Shown: positions 15,870-24,765, counted from the stretch's first letter. The stretch is 64,000 nt of DNA from Candidatus Moranbacteria bacterium UBA2282 (GCA_002345745.1 DDWQ01000014.1:1-64000), one strand, 5' to 3'. Notes: generated by a model not told the origin, from the sequence alone. Translations and numbers: made by a program.

Positions 15870-16199
15870 ATGCCGATCATAGAATTTACAGGAGTCGAAG
15901 CGGAACGCGATGTGATTATTAACTTGATTCGTCAAATCAAGGTCTGGGTAGCATCCGTAGAGAGTTTGGGTGTTGGCATAGAGCATGTCACGCCCATATA
16001 CATTCCATCGATACAGGAAAATCAGGGCGAACATACAATGTTTTATGTGCAGGAACTTTTCACGGTAAGCTTTGCTGGCAAGTCCAGAACGACTGAAATT
16101 CGTAAGGAGCTTGCTCAAGCAATTGAGAAAGGCTTCAATACTTTCGTCGCTACTGACAAGCTTATCGTCAAACCCAGAAGAGCAACGATTTTTTTATAA
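15870..16199 (+). CDS. DUF1904-like (tautomerase-superfamily-like) protein
   Basis: The start is fixed by AAAAGGAGG 6 bases before ATG 15870. The 109-residue protein begins MPIIEFTGVE with a proline at position 2, as in tautomerase-superfamily and DUF1904 proteins. Its order of strand, long helix, IEHVTPIYI strand, acidic loop, YVQELFTVSF strand and second helix also fits DUF1904. If the initiator Met is removed, Pro would be N-terminal, as needed for tautomerase catalysis. No enzyme activity is claimed. It is the last gene of the islet. Confidence 0.65.
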   Translation: MPIIEFTGVEAERDVIINLIRQIKVWVASVESLGVGIEHVTPIYIPSIQENQGEHTMFYVQELFTVSFAGKSRTTEIRKELAQAIEKGFNTFVATDKLIVKPRRATIFL

Positions 16200-16261
16200 G
16201 TTCGAATATTTTCTAGTACATGTTTGTTTAGGCGTTGAAACATGTTCGAATCAATTTGAAC

Positions 16262-16312
16262 TCGCTGAGCCTTGCACTTTTTTATTTTGCCTAATTTGTC
16301 GAGGACCGTCCT
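16262..16312. repeat. Direct repeat, distal copy (attR-like)
   Basis: TCGCTGAGCC (16262-16271) reproduces the tRNA-Asn acceptor end with one mismatch, and the next 41 bases match 13086-13127. A further GTTCGAATC at 16244-16252 matches the tRNA T loop, although the bases between do not align. This marks the right border of the islet. Confidence 0.65.
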
Positions 16313-16344
16313 CACTAAGCAAAAAACAAAACAAAGAGGAATGC

Positions 16345-17355
16345 CTAATGTCTGATCCCGATTACGATCCAACGCCAGATCTTCAAACATCGAGATTCCC
16401 AGATTTTGAAACACTGAGAGTTTAAAAAGAAAGAAACAAGGTTTCTTATAACATGATGAGGACGATTATAAGCGAACATTTTTTTTGAAAGTATATTGAT
16501 CTTATAAAAAGATTCTATTCTGCCTAAGAAACTATTTACCTCAGCCAGTCTTACCCATCGCTGATTAAATAAAGTAATAAGTTTTTCTGTGATGATTATT
16601 TGCTGTTCTTTGGTAAACGTTGGCGGATAGTAGGTGTTTTTGTACCAAGCTTCATGGCAATGGTATACTTCAGAATCAAAAATACGAGCGAATATGTCCA
16701 TATTTGCCAAGAGATTTTTAAATTCTTTTGTATTGCGATCAAGACTTCTAATCTTTTTTTGAAAATTTATATAAATTTTTTCTAATTCATTGTTTTTCTG
16801 GTCGCCATCTTCTAGCATGCGATGGAATTCCCTGGGGGATAGACTCTTATTTTTTCCTTTCTTTGCCGATTTGGCACGTAGAAACATTATAAGCTTATAT
16901 CGCTCATCTTTTTCAAGTAAATTAGTATCAGAAAATAAAATTTGGTCTTGAATTAAATGTATAATCAGTTTTTCAGCAGTATGACTTTTAAGAATAATGA
17001 GTGAATGTACTTCTTCAATCCACCTTCTGCGTATGTCAATTAATTTTAAAAATTCATAAAATAAAAATGACTCATCAATAATTTCTTTTTCCAGTTGTTT
17101 CTTTAGGGCTTGTGTATTTGTTATATAAACTACATAATAATCTTGATTAAGCTTGTTGAGATTATCAAGTTGAGACTTAAAAACCTCAAGATTATGTTTT
17201 TTTTCTGCAAGCGTCTTATCAAAAAAATTTTTAAAAAAATAGCTAGCGATTACATATATTAAATTGATACTCAACATAATGCCCAGAGTAAAATTTAGCG
17301 TTGGCCATGATATGCCAGCTGTTAAGGTGTCATAGATGTCTTTGAAGTTGTTCAT
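16345..17355 (-). CDS. Membrane-anchored coiled-coil protein, unknown
   Basis: The start is taken at the Met 336 codons from the stop (MNNFKDIYD); an open frame extends 21 codons further. One membrane segment (LNFTLGIMLSINLIYVIASY, about residues 21-40) is followed by a long charged helical region with a probable coiled coil around 50-100. The last about 27 codons overlap the small ORF 16348-16425 on the other strand. I do not recognise the family. Confidence 0.65.
   Translation of the reverse strand: MNNFKDIYDTLTAGISWPTLNFTLGIMLSINLIYVIASYFFKNFFDKTLAEKKHNLEVFKSQLDNLNKLNQDYYVVYITNTQALKKQLEKEIIDESFLFYEFLKLIDIRRRWIEEVHSLIILKSHTAEKLIIHLIQDQILFSDTNLLEKDERYKLIMFLRAKSAKKGKNKSLSPREFHRMLEDGDQKNNELEKIYINFQKKIRSLDRNTKEFKNLLANMDIFARIFDSEVYHCHEAWYKNTYYPPTFTKEQQIIITEKLITLFNQRWVRLAEVNSFLGRIESFYKINILSKKMFAYNRPHHVIRNLVSFFLNSQCFKIWESRCLKIWRWIVIGIRH
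16348..16425 (+). CDS. Candidate 25-residue peptide gene
   Basis: AAAGAGGA (16333-16340) precedes ATG 16348 by 7 bases. The acidic 25-residue frame contains PDYDPTPDLQ and ends TLRV. It starts 35 bases right of the distal direct repeat. It overlaps the 3' end of the opposite-strand gene 16345-17355, so only one of the two may be fully functional here. No relatives are recognised. Confidence 0.4.
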   Translation: MSDPDYDPTPDLQTSRFPDFETLRV

Positions 17356-17493
17356 AGAATGTAATATAAAAAATTTATCAATTATTTTTATTATACTTAA
17401 AACAATAATTGCATGCAATCTTCGAGTAAGGGGGCTTTTATGTTTGAATCTGCACAGTCAAAAAGTTCCTAACCATCAAATCATCTTTTGTGA

Positions 17494-17499
17494 TATAAT
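17494..17499 (+). promoter_or_regulatory. Extended -10 promoter of the HD-domain gene
   Basis: TGATATAAT (17491-17499) lies 62 bases before the start codon. Confidence 0.45.
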
Positions 17500-17560
17500 A
17501 AAGCTAGTAATTAAGCAGAGATAAAGAATAAAAAATAATTTTTTAACTAGAAATTAATAT

Positions 17561-18442
17561 ATGGAAAAGATGGAAAAAATGTCAGGATTATTTCCAAAAA
17601 AAGAAGAGTTTGATGATAGGGAAAAAATATTAAAAAGTCTGGAAAAAATCGGTCTGCATGAAAAAATTCATGAAGAAATTCTTTGGCGATTAATTTTGCT
17701 CGAACAAGAATCAAAATTTAACGAGGATTCTCGAAAAATTGAACGAGGAGTTGACAATGTGTTTAATTTTCTTGAGCAGCGATATAATACTCGCTATCCA
17801 CAATTAATATTTACACCAGAGCAAAAAATAGAAGGACGCACTGCTGCAATATTACATGACATTGGGAAGACTGGTCCGGCAGAGGCAAGTGTGGCAGAAG
17901 CAAAAACTATTGTTAGGATTTTTGCCCAAGAACAAATTAAAGATCCAGCAATGTCTTTGGAAGAGGTTATCGCAAAAAGCTTTCCTCAAGCAGAAGGAGA
18001 TGTTATGGTAATGCATTTGAAAAATCTTGGGATTGATTTGCAAACAAGCAATACACAATTTTGGGATATGCACGCACAGTGGACTCATGATATTTTGGAA
18101 AAATTCCCCATAGGGCTAAATGAACACACCAGAATTATTGCTGGATCACACCATTTCAACAAAGGGATTAATCCGTATGAACTTTCTGAATCAGAAATTC
18201 CACTGCAAGCTGGAGCTATTGGCTTGATGGAGGAATATGTTGATGCGGTAGAAGGCCGCATACTAATGGTGGTTGATCAATATGAAGCTAATCGCAGGCG
18301 CAGTGGTTCCAGTCATGAACACGCGATAGCTTGGGTTCGCAAGAATTTAAAAGAATCCAAAAACTTTAAAAATGATGAAATTATAGTGTTAATTTGTGAT
18401 GCGATAGATGAATTGGGCAGAGAAGAAAGTATATTTTTATAG
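17561..18442 (+). CDS. HD-domain protein
   Basis: The 293-residue soluble protein has ILHDIGK (His-Asp about residues 99-100), a downstream His-His pair in AGSHHFNKG, and the VVDQYEANRRRSGSSHEHA block, the order of metal ligands in HD/HD-GYP phosphohydrolases. The exact substrate (cyclic dinucleotide, nucleotide or none) cannot be told. The two in-frame Met at the N-terminus (MEKMEKM) leave the start uncertain by three to six codons. Confidence 0.75.
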   Translation: MEKMEKMSGLFPKKEEFDDREKILKSLEKIGLHEKIHEEILWRLILLEQESKFNEDSRKIERGVDNVFNFLEQRYNTRYPQLIFTPEQKIEGRTAAILHDIGKTGPAEASVAEAKTIVRIFAQEQIKDPAMSLEEVIAKSFPQAEGDVMVMHLKNLGIDLQTSNTQFWDMHAQWTHDILEKFPIGLNEHTRIIAGSHHFNKGINPYELSESEIPLQAGAIGLMEEYVDAVEGRILMVVDQYEANRRRSGSSHEHAIAWVRKNLKESKNFKNDEIIVLICDAIDELGREESIFL

Positions 18443-18478
18443 TAGTTAGAATCTGAGTTTTAGAATCTGAGTTTGCTC

Positions 18479-18507
18479 TTGCTTTTTGCCGAAAAGTAGT
18501 GTATAAT
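18479..18507 (+). promoter_or_regulatory. Promoter TTGCTT-17-TATAAT
   Basis: The promoter lies about 85 bases before the lysozyme-like gene at 18593, with a start near 18514. Confidence 0.6.
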
Positions 18508-18541
18508 GAAAAGGTAGTAGAGAATATAGGTAATATTTTAG

Positions 18542-18563
18542 AAAACGGGTGAACCCGTTTTTT
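18542..18563 (+). terminator. Terminator-like hairpin in the 18593 leader
   Basis: An 8-bp stem AAAACGGG/CCCGTTTT with loop TGAA and a T-run lies between the promoter and the gene, so it could act as an attenuator. Confidence 0.5.
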
Positions 18564-18592
18564 GCCGTTTTAGAGCAATTTTAAAAGAAAAG

Positions 18593-19294
18593 ATGAAAAA
18601 AATACAAATAAAACTAAATACTAGACTTAAAAAGGCGAAATTGAAAAAAAGTGCTTATATTAGGTATTTTATGCAAAGATTTAATATTATCACTGAAGAT
18701 ATCAAAAAAAGCATTGAACCAGGGCTACTTAATAAACATCAAGTAACGGTTGTAATGCTGGTTAGTTTTATTGTATTTACAAGTTACATTATTTTAATTA
18801 AACAATATTATTATCAAAATTTTTTGCAAGTGCGTCAGGTTGAGCAAAAAAGTGTGCAGGAATTTAAAGCAGAAAAGTTTGAAAAAGAGCTAGCAACTCT
18901 AGTTGCGGGTTATCCAATTGAAGCTATGGTTCCATATATTGCTAAAAAAGATAGAGACACCGCTGCATATCTAATTGGAATCGCTAAAAAAGAAAGTAAT
19001 TGGGGCAAAAGAAAACCCGTGCTAGATGGAAAGGATTGTTATAATTATTGGGGTTTTAGAGCTACACGCGAACGGATGGGCAGTGGCGGACACACGTGTT
19101 TTGATAATCCGAAAGAAGCAGTCAATGCTATTGCAAATAGAATTGATCAAATTATTGTGAGAAATGATGTGAAATCAGCAAAAAATATGGTTGTTTGGAA
19201 GTGCGGTTCAAATTGTGATGTGACTGGCGGACAAGATGCAGCTGACAAATGGATAATCGATGTGGATATGTATGCAAAAAAAGTCTTGAATTAG
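18593..19294 (+). CDS. Exported lysozyme-like glycan hydrolase, paralogue 1
   Basis: The 233-residue protein has a basic N-terminus, one membrane segment at about 53-72 and an extracytoplasmic domain from about 100. That domain has IGIAKKESNWG (putative catalytic Glu134), CYNYWGFR, GGHTCFD and VVWKCGSNCDVTGGQ. The fold pattern is that of the lysozyme/transglycosylase superfamily; four conserved Cys suggest disulphides outside the cell. Paralogues lie at 43902 and 46073. It probably remodels or attacks peptidoglycan. Confidence 0.75.
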   Translation: MKKIQIKLNTRLKKAKLKKSAYIRYFMQRFNIITEDIKKSIEPGLLNKHQVTVVMLVSFIVFTSYIILIKQYYYQNFLQVRQVEQKSVQEFKAEKFEKELATLVAGYPIEAMVPYIAKKDRDTAAYLIGIAKKESNWGKRKPVLDGKDCYNYWGFRATRERMGSGGHTCFDNPKEAVNAIANRIDQIIVRNDVKSAKNMVVWKCGSNCDVTGGQDAADKWIIDVDMYAKKVLN

Positions 19295-19324
19295 AAAAGT
19301 GTTTTGTTTGTGCTAAGTATATAT

Positions 19325-19358
19325 AAAAAATAACCCCGCATTTATGGGGTTATTTTTT
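19325..19358. terminator. Bidirectional terminator between convergent genes
   Basis: The stem AAAAAATAACCCC/GGGGTTATTTTTT can end transcripts from both 18593-19294 and the minus-strand sortase. Confidence 0.85.
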
Positions 19359-19390
19359 ATGATGTGAAGAAAGAAAACAAATCCTCTCGG

Positions 19391-20404
19391 TTAATTTATT
19401 TGTTCTGTTTGAAGCATTAATCTTTTCCAATCAGTATTAAGTGGCCAACAAGTTACGATGGTAAGATTTTGTTTGGAAGTTTCTTCAAAGATGCGCTGAT
19501 CATCTGGGCTAACGACTTCTTTGTTAGTGACTTTATATTTATACTCCAGTGTTTTACCATTAGCTTGTGTTGCAGTTATTACAATTTCATCACCAGCTTG
19601 CAGATTATTTAAATCTTTGAAAATGTAATTATATTCTCCATCAGACCAAATGTAATTGCTACTATGTCCCGTAGTCACTACATTACCAGCTTGCCCAGGG
19701 ATTCCTGTTTGTGGATAGCGTACCACGCCTTTTTTCAGGTCTTCCTGTAAATCAGCTTCAAGGGTGCTAACAGACCAGAGGACAGGTGCGTCAACATTAA
19801 TCTTGGTAATAATAACTTTGTAGCTTGGTCTAGCATCGCCTTTTTTGCTGGGATCATAACCATTTCTGATTTCATTAGAATCGTCAAATCCATCCTCATC
19901 AGTATCAGCTTTCTGTGGATTGGTGCCATGGCGTAGCTCAAGATAATTAGGTAAACCATCATTATCCTGATCCAGAGCATAGTCGTTGGCAGTGACGCTC
20001 AAGCCAAATTCTTCCTCCCAAATATCGGGCAAGGTATCTTTATCCAAATCAAGCCTGCCTGCTCCAATGGGATTGTAACCAGCTTTGATCTCCGCACCAT
20101 CTGAATAACCATCCTTATCTGTGTCAGCTTCTTGGGGATTAGTGGCATACTTATATTCAGCTAGTATGGTCAAACCATCATTATCTAGATCTTGTTGTAA
20201 ATCTTTTTCATTTTCAACTTGAATGTCATATTTTTCTAGCCAAACATTAGGGATGCCATATTTTTCCTGGGAAGGCAGATTAACTGAACCATTAATAAAT
20301 CTTCCAATATTACTAATATCAAAGTTAAGGAGATAAAAAATGATTGCAAAAATAATAAGAAAGGCTGAGATAATAGATGGACGTTTTAGTAGTTTAATTT
20401 GCAT
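19391..20404 (-). CDS. Sortase with N-terminal Ca-binding repeats
   Basis: The 337-residue protein has a membrane segment near the N-terminus (about 12-30). Several acidic repeats follow (DLDNDGL, DTDKDGYSD, DLDKDTLPD, DQDNDGLPN, DTDEDGFDD) of the thrombospondin type-3/EF-hand-like kind between about 70 and 190. A C-terminal sortase domain carries the triad His247 (TTGHSSN), Cys319 (VTCWPL) and Arg328 (WKRLML). Sortases join surface proteins with LPXTG-like signals to the cell envelope. The adjacent upstream gene encodes a likely substrate. Calcium-repeat fusion to a sortase is unusual. Confidence 0.9.
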   Translation of the reverse strand: MQIKLLKRPSIISAFLIIFAIIFYLLNFDISNIGRFINGSVNLPSQEKYGIPNVWLEKYDIQVENEKDLQQDLDNDGLTILAEYKYATNPQEADTDKDGYSDGAEIKAGYNPIGAGRLDLDKDTLPDIWEEEFGLSVTANDYALDQDNDGLPNYLELRHGTNPQKADTDEDGFDDSNEIRNGYDPSKKGDARPSYKVIITKINVDAPVLWSVSTLEADLQEDLKKGVVRYPQTGIPGQAGNVVTTGHSSNYIWSDGEYNYIFKDLNNLQAGDEIVITATQANGKTLEYKYKVTNKEVVSPDDQRIFEETSKQNLTIVTCWPLNTDWKRLMLQTEQIN

Positions 20405-20414
20405 AACATTTCAT

Positions 20415-20459
20415 AAAAAATCCCTTCTCCAACTGATTTTGTTTATGTTGGGAAGGGAA
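20415..20459 (-). terminator. Terminator between surface protein and sortase genes
   Basis: On the minus strand the stem TCCCTTCCCAAC/GTTGGAGAAGGGA is followed by TTTTTT. It would reduce read-through from the substrate gene into the sortase gene. Confidence 0.7.
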
Positions 20460-20490
20460 ATTTTAAAATAATTTAGTTGAAAGGTATAGT

Positions 20491-22110
20491 TTATTTTTGG
20501 TAAGCCAACTTTTTTGTTTTTATCCAAATATAGATCAGCAAAGCTGTAATGGATAATAGGGCGGCTAGATAGATAGCAATGCTGCCACTACCGGTGGCGG
20601 GTGCCACTCGTTTACCTTTGTAACCGAAGTCAGCTTTCATATAAGAATCGTGATCATTTTTCAATGTGACATCGGTTTTATTATTTTTTGTGTCATCTGG
20701 ATCATAAGTTTGGGTATATTTATCAACGTCTTCATTTGTAACATTAATAATGTAATCATTTTTACATAGACGTTTAAAAGAATAATATCCCTTATGATCA
20801 GTGGTAGTACGATAAGTATTACCGTCAGAAGTTATTTTTACACGTATCCCGCTAAGACCTTTTTCGCTATCGTCTTGCACTCCATCACCATTAGCATCTA
20901 GCCAGACGTAATCGCCAATTTCTCCCTTACATTCGTCATCTTCTGGCTTTGGTCCTGGTCCTGGTGGAGGTGGAAGTGGAGGTGTGTTTTCTAATCTAAC
21001 CGATGAATTATCACTGTCGGTTAGATTGGCAGTATTATTTACTGGTGAAGCGGTTACTTGAGCAATATTTATATAGCTTGCTGTTACAGATGAATCTGTG
21101 CAAGTATAATTGAAAGATTCTTTTGGGTCGAAATAATCTCCAGCGTATAAATTTTTTGTTTGACTAGCACTTCTATTACAGTTAGAAACTCTAGGGTCAG
21201 AAATAACTACATTTTTTAAAATTGCATTACCTGTATTTGTAACAGTTATTTTGAAAGTTGCTGAACCACCATTTGTAACTGTTTGAGTGTCATCACCATT
21301 GTCATTGTCGTTCTTGATAATAGTAATAGCAGGATGCAATACATTTACTTGCACTCTTGTACTACATGTTACGCTGCCACCGACTCCTTTTGCGGTAGCT
21401 GTGTAGAGAGTTGTTTGTGTGGGGCGGACTATTCTTGTTCCACTCACATTCACACTTCCAACACCTTGATTGATAGAAAAACTAGTTGCGTTAGTGGATG
21501 ACCAAGTTAAAGTTGATTGACTCCCAGCATTAATGGTAGCTGGATTAGCATTGATAGCACAAGTAGGAGCTGGAATTACAGGATTTATTTTATCTAAAAC
21601 AATAGAATTTATAATAATACTTTCCATAGCATCTCCGGAACCAACCTTATTATAACTCTCAGTATACCATTTTCCAGTGAAGATATTGGCATATTTGTGA
21701 CGAGCTTTAAAAGTGACGTTACCTGATAAATTGATTATTCCTAAATCATAAACAGCTGTTTTTGTAGAAGTAGCATTGCCACCTAAATCAGGAACAGTAT
21801 AATCCTTGCCGTTGACAGTTACAATCGCCACTTCATATTTTTGAGAAGCAGTCAAGCTACCGACATTTACTTTGACTCGATAATTTCCCGAAGCCACGTT
21901 GACTGTCTGCGTGCCGGTTGCCCCGTTACAACTATTCATTGGTCCACAGTAAGTGGCCAAATTATAAGGCACAACATCCTCCTTGCAAAAGCAATTAGGA
22001 GCAAACATTTTCGCACTTGACCCGAAGGTTACGGTGGTTGCAGCTTGTGCTTGAGGAGCAGCAATAAGAGCGCTGACAAGTAGCAAGGCAATTAAAAGTA
22101 ATTTTTTCAT
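20491..22110 (-). CDS. Surface protein with SdrD-B-like domain and APATG sorting signal
   Basis: The 539-residue protein has a signal peptide (LLLIALLLVSALIAAPQAQA), an N-terminal domain, an Ig-like segment after about 190, a DUF11-type repeat (TVTNGGSATFKITVTNTGNA), a proline-rich hinge (PPLPPPPGPGP), and an SdrD B-like module (GDYVWLDANGDGVQDDSE ... GYYSF). It ends with APATG (503-507), a hydrophobic stretch and a basic tail: an LPXTG-type signal with Ala-Pro-Ala-Thr-Gly. It is the likely substrate of the neighbouring sortase. Confidence 0.9.
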   Translation of the reverse strand: MKKLLLIALLLVSALIAAPQAQAATTVTFGSSAKMFAPNCFCKEDVVPYNLATYCGPMNSCNGATGTQTVNVASGNYRVKVNVGSLTASQKYEVAIVTVNGKDYTVPDLGGNATSTKTAVYDLGIINLSGNVTFKARHKYANIFTGKWYTESYNKVGSGDAMESIIINSIVLDKINPVIPAPTCAINANPATINAGSQSTLTWSSTNATSFSINQGVGSVNVSGTRIVRPTQTTLYTATAKGVGGSVTCSTRVQVNVLHPAITIIKNDNDNGDDTQTVTNGGSATFKITVTNTGNAILKNVVISDPRVSNCNRSASQTKNLYAGDYFDPKESFNYTCTDSSVTASYINIAQVTASPVNNTANLTDSDNSSVRLENTPPLPPPPGPGPKPEDDECKGEIGDYVWLDANGDGVQDDSEKGLSGIRVKITSDGNTYRTTTDHKGYYSFKRLCKNDYIINVTNEDVDKYTQTYDPDDTKNNKTDVTLKNDHDSYMKADFGYKGKRVAPATGSGSIAIYLAALLSITALLIYIWIKTKKLAYQK

Positions 22111-22330
22111 AGATTTGTTATTTAGTTAAATTATTTATTATTTATGATAACTGAATATCCTAGCATATATTTATATTTTTGTCAATAGTAAATATGTGCC
22201 AGTGGTAATAATGGCTAATTTGTGGCATAAACAGCTAATTAAAAAAATAACAGTAATAGGTCTTCACAAAGTTTAAAATATACGGTATGATATAAGCTCA
22301 CGATTATTTTTTATAAAATTATATAAATTT

Positions 22331-23782
22331 ATGGCTAAGGATAATGTAGCAATCAGGTTTAATAAAGTGTCTTTTGAATATGGCTATGATGCCCCAATTT
22401 TGGATGAGGTGTCGTTTGCGTTGCGACGAGGCTCTAAAATAACGCTAATGGGGCAAAATGGTGCTGGCAAGAGTACGATTTTGAACTTGATTACCGGATC
22501 TTTGCGACCAAATGATGGTTCAATTTTTGTTGATCAAGGTTTGACGGTTGCCTATGCTAAACAAGTTATTCCACGCGAACAATTGACGCTCACGATGCGG
22601 GAATTTTTTGAGACTTGTTTTTCTGAAAAAAAATATGACATTGATCGTTTAATAGATGATGTTTTAGAAGTGGTTAATTTGAAAGCCTCACACGAAAAAT
22701 TAGTTAAGGATTTTTCCGGTGGACAACAAGCCCGCTTGCTTCTAGCATCCGCTCTAATTCAAGATCCGGATTTGCTTATTTTGGATGAACCGACTAATAA
22801 CCTTGATAAGGCGGGGATTGAACACCTGACACAGTTTTTAATGGACTACCAAAAAACTTGTATCGTGATTTCGCATGATGCCGATTTTCTAAATATGTTT
22901 ACAGATGGTGTGCTATATCTTGATGTTTTTACTAAAAAAGTTGATCAGTATATTGGTGATTATTATGTTGTGATGGCGGAAATTCAAGTCAAAATTGAAA
23001 AAGACGAAAGAAAAAATGCACAATATGAAAAAGAAATCCAAGCCAATAAAGACAAAGCTAATTTTTTTGCTAATAAAGGTGGCGGTATGCGTCTCGTTGC
23101 TAAAAAGATGCGTGACAAAGCACAGGCTATGGAAGATTCAAAGGTGGCTGTGCGGAAAGAAGACAAAGCTATTCGCAACTTTACCATTCCCAATCAACCA
23201 GATTTAGTAGGGGAACTTCTAAATATTTCTTCTTTTTCTGTTATGAAAAATCACGAGGTTGTGGAAAAAACTGCTAGAATTTCTTTGAAAAAAAGACAAC
23301 ATCTGTTAATTGCTGGTCCTAATGGAATTGGCAAAAGCACCCTTATTGAAGCGTTGGCAACTGGCAAAGCCATAGGAGCTAAAATTGCTGATGGGGTGCG
23401 AGTGGGTTATTATCGCCAAGATTTCTCAACACTGGATTTTGAAAAAACAGTGCACGATGAATTGCTATCAGTTATGCGTGAGCAAGATGAAGAACGTTTG
23501 CGTAGTGTGGCTTCTGGATTTCTAATCGGCAAAGAAATGATTAGTGCAAAAATTGGCACGCTCTCGGAAGGACAGAAAGGACTCGTAGCTTTTGCACAAT
23601 TAGTGCTTCTGGAGCCGGGACTTTTGATTTTAGACGAACCGACCAATCACATCAATTTCCGTCATCTGCCAATTATTGCCAAGGCACTAGACAAGTATGA
23701 AGGTGCAATGGTGCTTGTTTCCCACGTCGCTGAATTTGTGGAGCAAGTGCATATTGATGAGATTTTGGACTTGGAAGAATAG
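22331..23782 (+). CDS. ABC-F family ATPase
   Basis: The 483-residue protein has two ABC cassettes and no membrane domain. Cassette 1 has GQNGAGKST and FSGGQQARLLLA, and cassette 2 has GPNGIGKST and LSEGQKGLVA (Glu replaces the first Gly of the signature). The two are joined by a charged linker of about 80 residues. ABC-F proteins act on the ribosome in translation or antibiotic protection; which subfamily this is cannot be told. It is monocistronic. Confidence 0.9.
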   Translation: MAKDNVAIRFNKVSFEYGYDAPILDEVSFALRRGSKITLMGQNGAGKSTILNLITGSLRPNDGSIFVDQGLTVAYAKQVIPREQLTLTMREFFETCFSEKKYDIDRLIDDVLEVVNLKASHEKLVKDFSGGQQARLLLASALIQDPDLLILDEPTNNLDKAGIEHLTQFLMDYQKTCIVISHDADFLNMFTDGVLYLDVFTKKVDQYIGDYYVVMAEIQVKIEKDERKNAQYEKEIQANKDKANFFANKGGGMRLVAKKMRDKAQAMEDSKVAVRKEDKAIRNFTIPNQPDLVGELLNISSFSVMKNHEVVEKTARISLKKRQHLLIAGPNGIGKSTLIEALATGKAIGAKIADGVRVGYYRQDFSTLDFEKTVHDELLSVMREQDEERLRSVASGFLIGKEMISAKIGTLSEGQKGLVAFAQLVLLEPGLLILDEPTNHINFRHLPIIAKALDKYEGAMVLVSHVAEFVEQVHIDEILDLEE

Positions 23783-23813
23783 CACTGTATAAATAATGTT
23801 TTGATTTTTTATA

Positions 23814-23842
23814 TTGACATTATGGCTTTAAAAGGCTATATT
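23814..23842 (+). promoter_or_regulatory. Promoter TTGACA-17-TATATT
   Basis: A near-consensus promoter 37 bases before the gene at 23879. Confidence 0.75.
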
Positions 23843-23878
23843 TTATATATTAACAATTAACAAATTTATTAAATTATT

Positions 23879-24541
23879 ATGAAAAAGAAGATTTTAATTA
23901 GCTCGGTTATTTTAGTAATTATCCTCGTCGCTGGCGTGGGCTTTTGGAAGTGGAAAGGTGTGAAAAACGCTGAGGTTCTGAGGGATGGTCAAGTAAAACA
24001 GGTTGTGCAAAATGAGAAGCAGACTCAACAACAAGATGATAATCAGGCACAAGTTGATATAGCTAGTTGGAAGACTTACAAAAATGATGAATACGGATTT
24101 GAAATGAATCTTCCAGGAAACATTAATAAATGGCATATCGAAAAAAAGGTTTTTTCAAAAAAAGATAATATACATAACAGTGAGACAGTAACGTTGTATT
24201 TTAATTATGATTTAGATCAAAGTATAGCACGGGCTGAAAATGACCCATCTCTTGGAAAAATAAATGATATGAGCTTATGGTATATAAATATCATTCCAAT
24301 ACGCACTTGGAGGCCAGATGCTTGCAGTACTACTAAAGTTGAAGGTCCATGTCGTCAGGGGGTTGTTTTGGGAAAAAACAACAAATATGTCTTTGAGTCG
24401 GGATATCCAAATGTTGAAGGCACTGGCAGTTTATGTGAAAAATATGCTGACACGCAAAAGGAAATTTGCAGTGTGGATAGCAACTTTTATGTACAGACTA
24501 ATGAAATAGGTCAATGGAAATTCAAAACAATTAATAAATAA
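23879..24541 (+). CDS. Membrane-anchored extracytoplasmic protein, unknown
   Basis: The 220-residue protein has an N-terminal membrane segment (about 5-22), a Gln-rich spacer, then a domain beginning WKTYKNDEYGFEMNLP, a start often seen in PsbP-like/lipoprotein-type domains of CPR bacteria. Four to five Cys in the C-terminal half suggest disulphides. No function is assigned. Confidence 0.7.
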   Translation: MKKKILISSVILVIILVAGVGFWKWKGVKNAEVLRDGQVKQVVQNEKQTQQQDDNQAQVDIASWKTYKNDEYGFEMNLPGNINKWHIEKKVFSKKDNIHNSETVTLYFNYDLDQSIARAENDPSLGKINDMSLWYINIIPIRTWRPDACSTTKVEGPCRQGVVLGKNNKYVFESGYPNVEGTGSLCEKYADTQKEICSVDSNFYVQTNEIGQWKFKTINK

Positions 24542-24607
24542 CAGTTGGGTATATCAAAAATATTGAAAGAATTGTTTAGTTGAATTTAGCAATTAGCCTA
24601 TATTATA

Positions 24608-24650
24608 CCTCCTTCAATATTCTCAATAAGAATAGGAATATTGAAGGGGG
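24608..24650 (+). terminator. Large hairpin between 23879 and CHAP genes
   Basis: CCTTCAATATTC (24611-24622) pairs perfectly with GAATATTGAAGG (24636-24647), extended by C/G pairs. The T-run begins about ten bases later, so it may be a terminator or a leader structure of the next gene. Confidence 0.5.
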
Positions 24651-24690
24651 TGTAATAAATTTTTTTAGTATCTTAACAACTAAATACAAA

Positions 24691-24713
24691 AAGGAGGGGC
24701 GATGAGAAGATAA
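24691..24713 (+). promoter_or_regulatory. Minicistron with strong ribosome site
   Basis: AAGGAGG (24691-24697) is followed by ATG-AGA-AGA-TAA (24702-24713), a three-residue frame 52 bases before the CHAP gene. It may be a translational uORF or chance. Confidence 0.3.
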
Positions 24714-24765
24714 TTTATGTGTGAATAGGCGTATTATTGAGAAAATCTAAAAATGGAGGCAACAG

